NCBI RefSeq assembly: GCF_014204945.1
Contig: NZ_JACHMN010000002.1
Location: 3,991,001-4,055,000, forward strand
Source: Allocatelliglobosispora scoriae
GTDB taxonomy: Bacteria; Actinomycetota; Actinomycetes; Mycobacteriales; Micromonosporaceae
Direction of reading: 5' to 3'
DNA: 64,000 nucleotides
Made by a program: the position numbers and the translations under genes. Positions 27,516 to 35,439 of the stretch are shown piece by piece (positions within the stretch are counted from its first letter, which is position 1; each line of letters opens with the position of its first letter). The notes beneath the pieces are model-generated. The model did not search any database and was not told the origin of the DNA. It saw only the letters and a list, made by a program, of their open reading frames with translations.

Positions 27516-27575
27516 TCAGTTGGATGGCTGGGAGATCAGGCCGGGGCCGATCCAAGAGGCTGCGTTGATGTTCAT
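27516..27575 (-). CDS. 19-residue peptide ORF, candidate precursor or signal peptide
   Basis: The ORF encodes MNINAASWIGPGLISQPSN. Its ATG overlaps the stop of the upstream Asp/Pro-rich protein (ATGA), and AAGGAAGG lies about 10 bases before the ATG, so translation is well supported by signals. It falls between that gene and a PqqD-domain M50 protease, and a hairpin follows it. The size is close to PqqA-type precursors, but no Cys or Glu-x-x-x-Tyr pattern is seen. It could instead be a coupling leader peptide with no product role. Confidence 0.45.
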   Translation of the reverse strand: MNINAASWIGPGLISQPSN

Positions 27576-28993
27576 GCCGTCTCGCCTTCCTTCTTGTCCT
27601 TGTTGCTGAGCATGGCGCCGGCGACTCCGCCGGCGACGCCACCGGTGACCACACCGGCCGCGAGGCCGGCTGCGCCGATGATGATCTCCTGGGTGCCGAT
27701 GCCGTCCGAGGCGTCCACGGGTGCGGGCGTCGGTAGGGGTGCCGGTGCCGGAGCACCGTCGGTCGGTGCGCCGTCCACGGTCAGGTCCGCGACCGGCGGG
27801 AGGGCCTCGACGATGTCGATCGGCGCCGGGTCGTCCGCGCCGCCACCTGTGCCGCCACCGCCACCGCCGCCACCGCCGCCGGATGCGGGCGGGGTCGGGG
27901 TCGGGTCGACGACCGGGGGAGCGGGGTCGACGACCGGCGGTGCCGGGTCGCTGCCGGGCAGCGGCGGGTCGCCGAGCGGGCCACCGGGGTCGAGCACGTC
28001 GCCGGGGCCGATGATGTCGCCCGGGTCGAATCCGCCCGGCGGGTCGAAGACGGGCGGGTCGAAGTCCGGGTCGAAGATGCCGTCGGGCAGGTGCAGCTTC
28101 GGGCCGTCGGGCGTCGGGTCCAGGTAGTTGGGGGTCCCGTCGCCGTCGTTGTCGCCGAAGTAGTCGCCGAGATCGGGCAGGCCGGGCAGTCCGGGGAAGC
28201 CGGGCACGTCCGGGAAGTCGGGCAGGTCCGGCGGGGCCGGGTCGCCGTCGGGCGTCGGGTCAAGGTAGTTGGGGATGCCGTCGCCGTCGTTGTCGCCGAG
28301 GAGGTTGCCCGGGAAGTCCGGGAAACCCGGGAAGTCGACCACGGGCGGCGGCGTCGGGTCGACGTCGGGGGTCGGGTCGATGACGTGCAGGCCGGGGATC
28401 TCGATCAGGCCGAGGTCGGGCAGCCCACCGGGGGGCGGCGGCGGGACCGGGTCGGTGTCCGGGAGCTCGTCGATGACGTGCAGGTCCGGGATCTCGTGCA
28501 GTACGCCGTCCGGCAGCGGCGGCAGTCCGCCGGGGGTCTCGTCGGGAAGATCCGGGAGCTCCGGGAAGTCGGGCAGCTCGTGGATCTCCTTCGGGATCGG
28601 GAGCAGGTCACCCGGCAGATCGTCACCGGGCGGCGGGGGCGGCGGCGGCAACGGCGGCGGGGAGTCGTCGCCGTGCGGGGTGAGGTCCGGCAGCGGGTGC
28701 ACGATGTGGTGCACCTCCGGCGTCTCCAGCTGAACGAGGTCCGGGGTGGGGTGACCGCCGAGGTCCTGGATCAGCAGGCCGCTGAGGCCGGGGGTGATGC
28801 CGCTCTTGGAGAGGCGTGCGCCGAGTGCCTGCGGTCCGCTCGCAGCCGACGCGTCAGCGAGACCGCGCAGCTTGTCGGCCTCGTCCGGGGTCAGACCGAA
28901 CTGCGCCGCCACCTCGTCCGGGTGGGAACGCGCGTACCTGGCGAACTCCGCATCCACTGCCATTCGCGCGATAACATCGCGGAACTGGGACAT
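27572..28993 (-). CDS. Asp/Pro-rich repeat protein with LigA/Nif11-like N-terminal helix domain
   Basis: This 473-residue protein has three parts. Residues 1-48 (FRDVIARMAVDAEFARYARS, then a GLTPDEADKLRG motif) resemble the small helical domain used as leader in some RiPP precursors and in LigA-like proteins. Residues 75-430 are low-complexity Pro/Asp/Gly with two thrombospondin-type-3-like calcium motifs (DNDGDGIPNYLDPTPDG at 234 and DNDGDGTPNYLDPTPDG at 281). Residues 432-461 are a Gly-zipper hydrophobic helix followed by a Lys-rich tail. There is no signal peptide. The ATG at 28993 has AAAGGA. Function is unknown; it is first in the protease/kinase operon. Confidence 0.75.
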   Translation of the reverse strand: MSQFRDVIARMAVDAEFARYARSHPDEVAAQFGLTPDEADKLRGLADASAASGPQALGARLSKSGITPGLSGLLIQDLGGHPTPDLVQLETPEVHHIVHPLPDLTPHGDDSPPPLPPPPPPPGDDLPGDLLPIPKEIHELPDFPELPDLPDETPGGLPPLPDGVLHEIPDLHVIDELPDTDPVPPPPPGGLPDLGLIEIPGLHVIDPTPDVDPTPPPVVDFPGFPDFPGNLLGDNDGDGIPNYLDPTPDGDPAPPDLPDFPDVPGFPGLPGLPDLGDYFGDNDGDGTPNYLDPTPDGPKLHLPDGIFDPDFDPPVFDPPGGFDPGDIIGPGDVLDPGGPLGDPPLPGSDPAPPVVDPAPPVVDPTPTPPASGGGGGGGGGGTGGGADDPAPIDIVEALPPVADLTVDGAPTDGAPAPAPLPTPAPVDASDGIGTQEIIIGAAGLAAGVVTGGVAGGVAGAMLSNKDKKEGETA

Positions 28994-29010
28994 AGCTGGG
29001 GTCCTTTCTC

Positions 29011-29034
29011 TGAGTGCGTCTTGCGATGCACTCA
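29011..29034. promoter_or_regulatory. Inverted repeat in the divergent promoter region
   Basis: TGAGTGC and GCACTCA are separated by 10 bases, 18 to 41 bases upstream of the Asp/Pro-rich gene and about 150 bases upstream of the LuxR-type regulator. It is a possible operator for the adjacent regulator or a 5' hairpin in the minus-strand mRNA. Evidence is symmetry and location only. Confidence 0.35.
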
Positions 29035-29183
29035 AGGTAGGGCGGTTGCGGACTCCCGCCCATCGGGTCCAGTACTGAACTTTGTGCGGACTGACGGTCT
29101 CCGTACCGGTCTCCGTAGCACGTCTGGGATGCATGACGTGCGCGGACGACGTACCCTGCGGCCGGATGGGCTGGGGGGTGGAG

Positions 29184-31949
29184 ATGGCGTTCGTGGGACG
29201 GACGGCAGAGCTGGCTGCGCTGGTCGCGCATGCCGAGGCGACGATCGCCGCTGGGCGGCTACGGGTCGTGCTGATCCTCGCCGCACCCGGCGCGGGCGCC
29301 AGCGGGCTCGTCGACGAGTTCCTCCGCCGTGCTGACACCCGGGTGGTTCGCGCGACGGCTCCTCGGCGTCCCGGCGGCCCGCCACTGCGTACCTGGCATC
29401 GATTCTTGGACGAACTGGGCGAGCCCGGCGAGCCCGCCGCCGAGGAGACGATCTGGGCCATGGAGCGGCGGCTCGTCGCGGCACTCGCCGGTGCCGTCGC
29501 GACGTCCGGGCCGCTCGTCGGCTTCCTCGACGACCTCCACCGCGCCGATGACGCCACCATGGGGCTGCTCGCCGAGCTCGCCGACCGCGCCCCGGCCGTC
29601 CCGGTGCTGCTCATCGCCGTCGTCCGACCCGATGACGACGCCGACCTGCCGACCGGGCCCGCCGTGCACCGGCTCTGGCTGCGCGGGCTCGACACCGACG
29701 AGGTCGCCGAACTCCTCACCGAGCTGGTCGGACACCCGATCCCGGCCCAGCTCGCGCACCAGCTCTGGCGCCGGACCGACGGCGCGCCGGCCGTGCTCTC
29801 CGCCATCGCCGGCCAGGTGCGCCCCGGTGACGACGGTCGGCGCCGGGTCACGCTGCGCTGGCCGGACGCGCTCGCCGCCGAGACCGCGGCGCGTCTCGCC
29901 GGGCTCTCGGTCGCCGCGCACCGGGCGCTCGGCATCGCCGCCGTCGTCGGCCGCGAATTCGACCTGTCGATCGTCGAGCCGGTGATCGGCGACGGCGCGC
30001 TGGTCGCCCTCGACGAGGCGGTGGAGGCGGGCCTGCTGCGGGTTCTCCCGGAGCAGGTCTTCGCCTTCACCACCGCTCTGACCAGGGAGATCTGTTACGA
30101 CTCGCTCGGTCTCGCCACGGCCGCCGCGATCCATGAGGCGGTCGCCGACTCGCTGATCGGCCTCGGCGCCCGGGTCGGCGAACGCGCACCCACGGTCGGC
30201 GAGCTCACCCACCACCTGGTCCAGGCCACCGTCCTCGGCGGCGCCGAGCGGCTCGACCGCGCGATCGCCGCGGCGGTCGCGTCCGCGCAGGCGGCGGCGA
30301 GCGCCGAGGACTTCGAAGAAGCCATCGCCGGGTACGCCGTCGCGTGCGACCTCGCCGCCCGCGCCCAGTGGCAGCCGGGCCTGCTCGGGCGGCTCTACGT
30401 CGCGCTGGGCTCGGCACATCTCGCCCTCGCCGCCCGCTCCACCGGTGATGTCGTCGACACCTACCGAACGGCGGGCCGGGAGGCGCTGGCCGCGGCGGCG
30501 AGGCAGGCGCGGCACTCCGGCGACTCGATGCTGCTCGCGGCGGCGGCGCTGGGCTACGGTTCCCGCCCCGGCCGGGACGCGACCGCGGCACCACCCGATC
30601 CGGATCGCCGGTCGGCCCTGATGGAGGCGCTCGCCGCGCTCAACGGAGATGGCGGCGCCGACCTCTCCACCGTGGCCCGGCTGCGGGCCAGGCTCGCCAT
30701 CGAACTCGCTCCCAGCGGCGAGGCGGTCCGGCTCGCCGCCGATGCCCTCTCGGCCGCCCGCGAGTGTGCCGATCCGCGAGCCATGGCGGAGGCGCTGCTC
30801 GCCTCGGGCGGGGTCGGGCTCGCCGAGCACCGGCAGGCGATTCGCGAGGCGGGCGTGCTCGGCGAGCGCGGACTGCTGGCCCGGGCACACCAGAGCGCGG
30901 CTGCGCTGCTTCTCGGTGTCGGGGAGGTCGCCGCCGCCGACCGCCAGCTCGCGGTCGTCGCCGGGCTCTCCGGTGTCGCCTGGTCGGCCGGGCTCGCCGC
31001 GGCACACCGCAGCCTGCTCGCGGGCCGGGTCGGCGAGGCCGCCGACCAGGCCGCCGGGGCCCGGGAGGCCGGTGCCTGGGCCGGGTCGGGCGCCGCTGAC
31101 CTCGCCTACGCCGCTCAGCTCGCCGCGATCGCCCTGGTCGTGGGGGTGCCGGGGGAGGTGTCGGCGGCTCTGAGCCGGATCGCCGCACCGCAGCCGTGGT
31201 GGGTCTCGGCCGCAGCCGCCTGGACCGCGGCGGCCGAGGGGCAGTCCGAGCTCGCGTCCGCGCTGATGGACGAGGTGCTCGGCGCGCCCGAGGGGATCGA
31301 TTCGTGGACCGCGCTGCTGCTCAGCGAGGCGGTGCTCCTCGTCGGCGAGCCCGGACCGGTGCCGGTGCTGCTCGCGGCGCTCGGCTCAGCAGAGTCGGGT
31401 GGCGCAGGAAGGGCGGGGGGCTCGGTCGATGCCAAGGCGTGGGTGGTGGTCGGCCCGGCTGTCGCCAGCGCCGGTCCGGTCGCGCTCGCGCAGGCGCGAC
31501 TGCTGACCGCCTCGGGTGACCTGCCGGAGGCGGCTCGGCAGCTGGAGATCGCCGGTCGAGGGGTCGGCTCGACGCCGTGGCTGCCCTGGCTGCGGCTGGC
31601 CCGGGCCCGCTGGCTGCTCGCTCGCAACGCCTCGGGTGACGGCGAGGCCGCGGCGAAGGAGCTGAAGGCGGCTCGGGTCGGTGCGGCCGATCGAGGGCTG
31701 GTGGGGCTCGTCGCCCGGATCGACACGGTGGTGCCGTCGGAGACCGGGTCGCTGACGCGGCGGGAGCGGGACGTTCTGGAGCTCGCGGTCGCCGGAGCCT
31801 CGGCGAAGGAGATCGCGGAGCGACTGGTGATCGGCGAGAGAACGGTCGAAACCCACCTTGCGAACATCTATCGGAAATTCGGCGTCCGGAATCGAGTCGA
31901 GCTGATCACGCGGATTTCGGAAGGTTTGCCCAGCTCAGGGGGCACCTGA
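29184..31949 (+). CDS. LuxR-family regulator with large ATPase-like domain (LAL type), degenerate P-loop
   Basis: This 921-residue protein has an N-terminal AAA/NACHT-like domain. The usual Walker A is altered to AAPGAGASG (33-41), lacking the Lys-Ser/Thr pair, while a Walker B-like FLDDLHRAD remains. An Ala-rich TPR-like middle region and a C-terminal LuxR helix-turn-helix (LTRRERDVLELAVAGASAKE followed by RTVETHLANIYRKFGV) complete the LAL layout. It is divergent from the protease/kinase operon and may regulate it. The ATG at 29184 follows a GGGGGG-type site; longer openings lack one. ATP hydrolysis is doubtful. Confidence 0.82.
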   Translation: MAFVGRTAELAALVAHAEATIAAGRLRVVLILAAPGAGASGLVDEFLRRADTRVVRATAPRRPGGPPLRTWHRFLDELGEPGEPAAEETIWAMERRLVAALAGAVATSGPLVGFLDDLHRADDATMGLLAELADRAPAVPVLLIAVVRPDDDADLPTGPAVHRLWLRGLDTDEVAELLTELVGHPIPAQLAHQLWRRTDGAPAVLSAIAGQVRPGDDGRRRVTLRWPDALAAETAARLAGLSVAAHRALGIAAVVGREFDLSIVEPVIGDGALVALDEAVEAGLLRVLPEQVFAFTTALTREICYDSLGLATAAAIHEAVADSLIGLGARVGERAPTVGELTHHLVQATVLGGAERLDRAIAAAVASAQAAASAEDFEEAIAGYAVACDLAARAQWQPGLLGRLYVALGSAHLALAARSTGDVVDTYRTAGREALAAAARQARHSGDSMLLAAAALGYGSRPGRDATAAPPDPDRRSALMEALAALNGDGGADLSTVARLRARLAIELAPSGEAVRLAADALSAARECADPRAMAEALLASGGVGLAEHRQAIREAGVLGERGLLARAHQSAAALLLGVGEVAAADRQLAVVAGLSGVAWSAGLAAAHRSLLAGRVGEAADQAAGAREAGAWAGSGAADLAYAAQLAAIALVVGVPGEVSAALSRIAAPQPWWVSAAAAWTAAAEGQSELASALMDEVLGAPEGIDSWTALLLSEAVLLVGEPGPVPVLLAALGSAESGGAGRAGGSVDAKAWVVVGPAVASAGPVALAQARLLTASGDLPEAARQLEIAGRGVGSTPWLPWLRLARARWLLARNASGDGEAAAKELKAARVGAADRGLVGLVARIDTVVPSETGSLTRRERDVLELAVAGASAKEIAERLVIGERTVETHLANIYRKFGVRNRVELITRISEGLPSSGGT

Positions 31950-32332
31950 CGATCCGTGTTGTCAGCGTTACTAAATGTGACGGTCGAGACACTGAAATCG
32001 GTGGACGCTCGAAGTTGTTGCCGCGTAACGTATTCAGCAAGCACCTCGCTTGTGCAGACCGGGGGTTCGCCGGGTCGATCTGTTTCGACTCTGGCGCCGA
32101 GCGAGGTGCCGGGGGATGGGTGGCACTACGCCGTTGGGGGACGGCCGCCACCTGAAGACCGGCGAGCTAGCTGGTGACGCTAACGGGGGTGAGCGTCACC
32201 AGCTAGCCCCGGCACTGTTCGGGCGTGGCCCAGCTTCCGACATGCGGCGTTGTCGCTCGGCGTGTGTGCACAAGAACGCACACGGCGCCGGGCTCCGCCT
32301 TGCCTGTCGAAACCTGGACCTCGCCAGACGGG
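31950..32332. other. Intergenic region between convergent genes
   Basis: This 383-base stretch has no convincing gene. It holds a 16-bp perfect inverted repeat at 32166-32207 and a 10-bp inverted repeat (GCACCTCGCT at 32041, AGCGAGGTGC at 32100). The short open frames here lack ribosome sites and family-like sequence. Confidence 0.6.
32166..32207. terminator. Bidirectional hairpin terminator
   Basis: A perfect 16-bp stem (GCTAGCTGGTGACGCT paired with AGCGTCACCAGCTAGC) with a 10-nt loop lies between the LuxR-type gene and gpmI, which converge. It has no U-run; the role is inferred from position. Confidence 0.6.
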
Positions 32333-34003
32333 CTACTCCGTGATGAGGCTTGGTTCGAATTCCTTCGGAGCCTCGTAACCCAGCAACTCGATCAGCGTCG
32401 CCGCCACGTTTGCCAGGCCGCCCTTGGGCAGGTCGTCGCGCAGGTGGAAGACCCTGTTGTCATAGTCGGCGATGATCAGCGGGATCGGGTTGGTGCTGTG
32501 CGCGGTCTTCCAGCGGGGGCTGCCGTCGGCGACCAGCGTCGGCTGGCCCTGCTTGTCCCGCTCGACCATGTCTTCGGCGTTGCCGTGGTCGGCCGTGATG
32601 ACGAGCGTGCCCCGGGTGCGCTCGACCTCCTGCTGGATCCGCCCGATCGCCAGGTCGATCGACTCCATCGCGATCACCGCCGACTCGAATGAGCCGGTGT
32701 GCCCGACCATGTCGCCGCCCGGGAAATTGGCCCGGATGAAGCGGTAGTCGCCGGACCTGATCGCCGCGATGATCGCGTCGGCGGTCTCGGCCGACTTCAT
32801 CCACGGGCGCTCGTTGAAGGGCACCTGGTCCGACGGGATCTCCACGTAGGTCTCGGTGGCGGCGTCGAACTTCTCCGACCGGTTGCCGTTCCAGAAGTAG
32901 GTGACATGCCCGAACTTCTGGGTCTCGGCACCGGCCCACTGGGTCACTCCCGCACCGGCGAGGTATTCGCTGATCGTGTCCGGGACCGGCTCCGGCTCGA
33001 CGAGGCGGTGTGCCGGAGTGTTGGTGTCGCCGTCGTAGAGGGTCATCCCGGCGAAGTAGATCTCGGGGACGCGGCCGCGGTTGAAGGAGTCGAACTCCGG
33101 CCCGGCGGTGAGCGCCTGGGAGAGCTCGATGGCCCGGTCGCCGCGGAAGTTGAAGAAGATGACGGCGTCGCCGTCGCGCACGGCGCCGATCGGCAGGTCG
33201 TCGGGGCCGACGATCGTGAAGGGCGGGATGAGCTGGTCGCTGATGCCCGGGGTCTCCTCGCGCAGCGTGCTGATCGCGGTCAGCGCCGAGGTGAAGGGCC
33301 GGGCGGTGCCGAGGACGTGTGCTTGCCAACCGCGCTCGACGATGCGCCAGTCGGCCTCATAGCGGTCCATGGTCGTGACCATGCGGCCACCGCCGGAGGC
33401 GACCCGGTAGTCCGCGCCGCCGACGATCGCGGCCGCGGCCTCGGCGAGCTGCTTCTCGATCGTGATGACGTACTGCTCGCCGGTGCGGTCGGGCACGTCG
33501 CGGCCGTCGAGCAGGCCGTGGACGTAGACGCGCCGGATGCCGGCCTGCGCCGCCTTCGAGATCAGCACCTGCAGGTGGACCATGCTGGAGTGCACGTTGC
33601 CGTCGGAGAGCAGCCCGATCAGGTGCAGGGCGGAGTCGCGCTGGTGGACCTGCGCGACGATCTCCGACCAGGCGCCGTCCCAGATCGCGCCGGACTCGAT
33701 GGCCTTGTCGATCCGCTTCGCGCCCTGGTCGAAGATGCGACCGGCGCCGAGCGTGTTGTGCCCGACCTCCGAGTTGCCCATGTCGCTCTCGGACGGTAGG
33801 CCGACGTAGGGCCCGTGCGCCAGGATGCTGCGGAAGACCGAGTTCGCGCGCAGCGCGTCGAGGGTGGGCGTACGTGCGACGGCGACGGCGTCGAACTCGT
33901 CGCGCTTGCCCTCGCCGACTCCGTCCAGCACCAGCAGGACGACGGGTCCGGCGGGTGCGGGGATTGCGGAGTTGGGCGCGAGCGAAGAGTTACCAGTGGG
34001 CAT
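32333..34003 (-). CDS. gpmI: 2,3-bisphosphoglycerate-independent phosphoglycerate mutase
   Basis: This 556-residue alkaline-phosphatase-superfamily enzyme interconverts 3- and 2-phosphoglycerate in glycolysis using two Mn ions. It shows VVLLVLDGVG (metal Asp), the catalytic Ser in SDMGNSEVGHN (about residue 78), LLSDGNVHSS, HGLLDGRDVP, FNFRGDRA and ADHGNAEDM. The ATG at 34003 follows GGAAGGA; a start 27 bases upstream is less likely. In mycobacteria this locus carries the cofactor-dependent gpm1, so a non-homologous enzyme fills the same slot here. Confidence 0.95.
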   Translation of the reverse strand: MPTGNSSLAPNSAIPAPAGPVVLLVLDGVGEGKRDEFDAVAVARTPTLDALRANSVFRSILAHGPYVGLPSESDMGNSEVGHNTLGAGRIFDQGAKRIDKAIESGAIWDGAWSEIVAQVHQRDSALHLIGLLSDGNVHSSMVHLQVLISKAAQAGIRRVYVHGLLDGRDVPDRTGEQYVITIEKQLAEAAAAIVGGADYRVASGGGRMVTTMDRYEADWRIVERGWQAHVLGTARPFTSALTAISTLREETPGISDQLIPPFTIVGPDDLPIGAVRDGDAVIFFNFRGDRAIELSQALTAGPEFDSFNRGRVPEIYFAGMTLYDGDTNTPAHRLVEPEPVPDTISEYLAGAGVTQWAGAETQKFGHVTYFWNGNRSEKFDAATETYVEIPSDQVPFNERPWMKSAETADAIIAAIRSGDYRFIRANFPGGDMVGHTGSFESAVIAMESIDLAIGRIQQEVERTRGTLVITADHGNAEDMVERDKQGQPTLVADGSPRWKTAHSTNPIPLIIADYDNRVFHLRDDLPKGGLANVAATLIELLGYEAPKEFEPSLITE

Positions 34004-34185
34004 GCGGAGGTCCTTCCCCGGTGCATCCAAGTAGGCCGGGTCAACGTCGACCAGGTGTCAGCCCTCATTCTGCCGAATGTCCCGGCGTGATCAGCACCAC
34101 GGTCTAAATCGGGTGACCGACGTCGTACCCCAAGGATAGGTTGTAAGGCATTCGGGGCGCATGACTCATTACTAAGGCGGTACGC

Positions 34186-35439
34186 GTGCGGACGCTGCGC
34201 GGGTGGATGGCGGAGACGGCGGGCGGGCTGCCCGCCACCTTCTGGTACATGTGGTCCGGCACATTGATCAACCGCCTCGGCGCGTTCGTAACGCTCTACC
34301 TCGAGATCCACATGGTGACCGTCTATGGCTTCTCGATCACCTATGCGGGTCTCGTGCTCGGCCTCTACGGCGCGGGCATGGCGGCCGGATCACTGCTGGG
34401 CGGGGTGCTCGCCGATCGGTGGGGCCGCCGGCCGACGCTGCTGCTCGCGCTCGGCGCGGGTGCGCTCACCGCGATCACGCTCGGCCTGACGATGGACAAG
34501 CTGCTGATCGCGGTCCTCGTCACGGTCTACGGGCTCTTCGGCGGGCTGGGGCGCCCGGCGTTCAGCGCCAGCCTCGTCGACATCCTCGGTCCGACGGCTC
34601 GGCTGCGCGGCATGAACCTCAACTACTGGGCCATCAACCTGGGCTTCTCCGGCGCGGCGATCCTCGCGGGCGTGCTCTCCTCGGCGCCCCGGACCGCCGT
34701 CTTCACCCTCAACGCGCTCGCGCTCGGCCTCAGCGCGGTGGTCATCGCGATCAAGCTGCCGGAGACCCGGCCACCGGGTCCGGCTCCGCGCGACGTGGTC
34801 GGCCGTCCCGACGGGACGATCGGGATGGTGCTCCGGGATCGCACCTTCATGATCTTCGTGACCCTCAACCTGGGGCTCTGGATCGTCATCGAGTCCTGCA
34901 AACTGCTGCCGATCGCCATGATCGACAAGGGTCTCGATCCGGCGGACTACGGCGCGGTGATCGCGGTCAACGGCGTGATGATCGTGGTCGGGCAGCTCTT
35001 CATCCCGAAGCTGGTGGCGCGCCGCCGGCGTACCCACGTGTTGGTCGCGGCCGGAGTCCTGGTCGGAGTGGGGATGGGCGCGGTCGCCGTGGCCGGGACC
35101 GTCGGCGCGCTCGCGGTGACCGTGATGATCTGGACCCTGGGCGAGATGCTGAACGCGCCGATCAACGGCACCTATGTCGCGGATCTGTCGCGGCCGAGGA
35201 TGCGCGGGCGCTACCAGGGCATCGCCTCGATGAGCTTCACCCTCGCCAACTTCATCTCGCCGGTCGTCGGCGCCTTCGTCCTCGACCACACCCCGCCCGC
35301 CACGCTCTGGCTCGGCCTGCTCGCGCTCGCGCTGCTGGTCGCCGCGATCCAGTGGATCACCGGCCCGTCCCGCGAGCGCCGGGCCGCGGAGCTAACCAAG
35401 ATCACCGAGGGGGTACGCCGTGAGCCGGTGGCTGCGTGA
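34186..35439 (+). CDS. MFS transporter, copy 1 of 3
   Basis: This 417-residue major facilitator protein has 12 predicted helices and the loop 2-3 signature GGVLADRWGRRPTLLL. Its opening (TAGGLPATFWYMWSGTLINR) is shared with the next two genes, so the three are recent or maintained tandem duplicates. Substrate is unknown; relatives are annotated as multidrug exporters. It starts at GTG 34186 and overlaps the second copy by 20 bases. It is divergent from gpmI. Confidence 0.87.
   Translation: MRTLRGWMAETAGGLPATFWYMWSGTLINRLGAFVTLYLEIHMVTVYGFSITYAGLVLGLYGAGMAAGSLLGGVLADRWGRRPTLLLALGAGALTAITLGLTMDKLLIAVLVTVYGLFGGLGRPAFSASLVDILGPTARLRGMNLNYWAINLGFSGAAILAGVLSSAPRTAVFTLNALALGLSAVVIAIKLPETRPPGPAPRDVVGRPDGTIGMVLRDRTFMIFVTLNLGLWIVIESCKLLPIAMIDKGLDPADYGAVIAVNGVMIVVGQLFIPKLVARRRRTHVLVAAGVLVGVGMGAVAVAGTVGALAVTVMIWTLGEMLNAPINGTYVADLSRPRMRGRYQGIASMSFTLANFISPVVGAFVLDHTPPATLWLGLLALALLVAAIQWITGPSRERRAAELTKITEGVRREPVAA

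Noticed and set aside
27843-27890. CRISPR-like or microsatellite repeat of CCGCCACC type
   Set aside because: It encodes the Gly run of the Asp/Pro-rich protein; there are no spacers.
28091-29335. 414-codon plus-strand open frame
   Set aside because: Antisense to the Asp/Pro-rich repeat protein; the Val/Gly/Arg repeats are its complement.
32258-32285. Possible tRNA-like or small RNA hairpin
   Set aside because: Only a short imperfect stem is seen, with no cloverleaf and no promoter.
32225-32692. 155-codon plus-strand open frame
   Set aside because: It starts in non-coding DNA, runs antisense into gpmI and has no ribosome site or recognisable domain.
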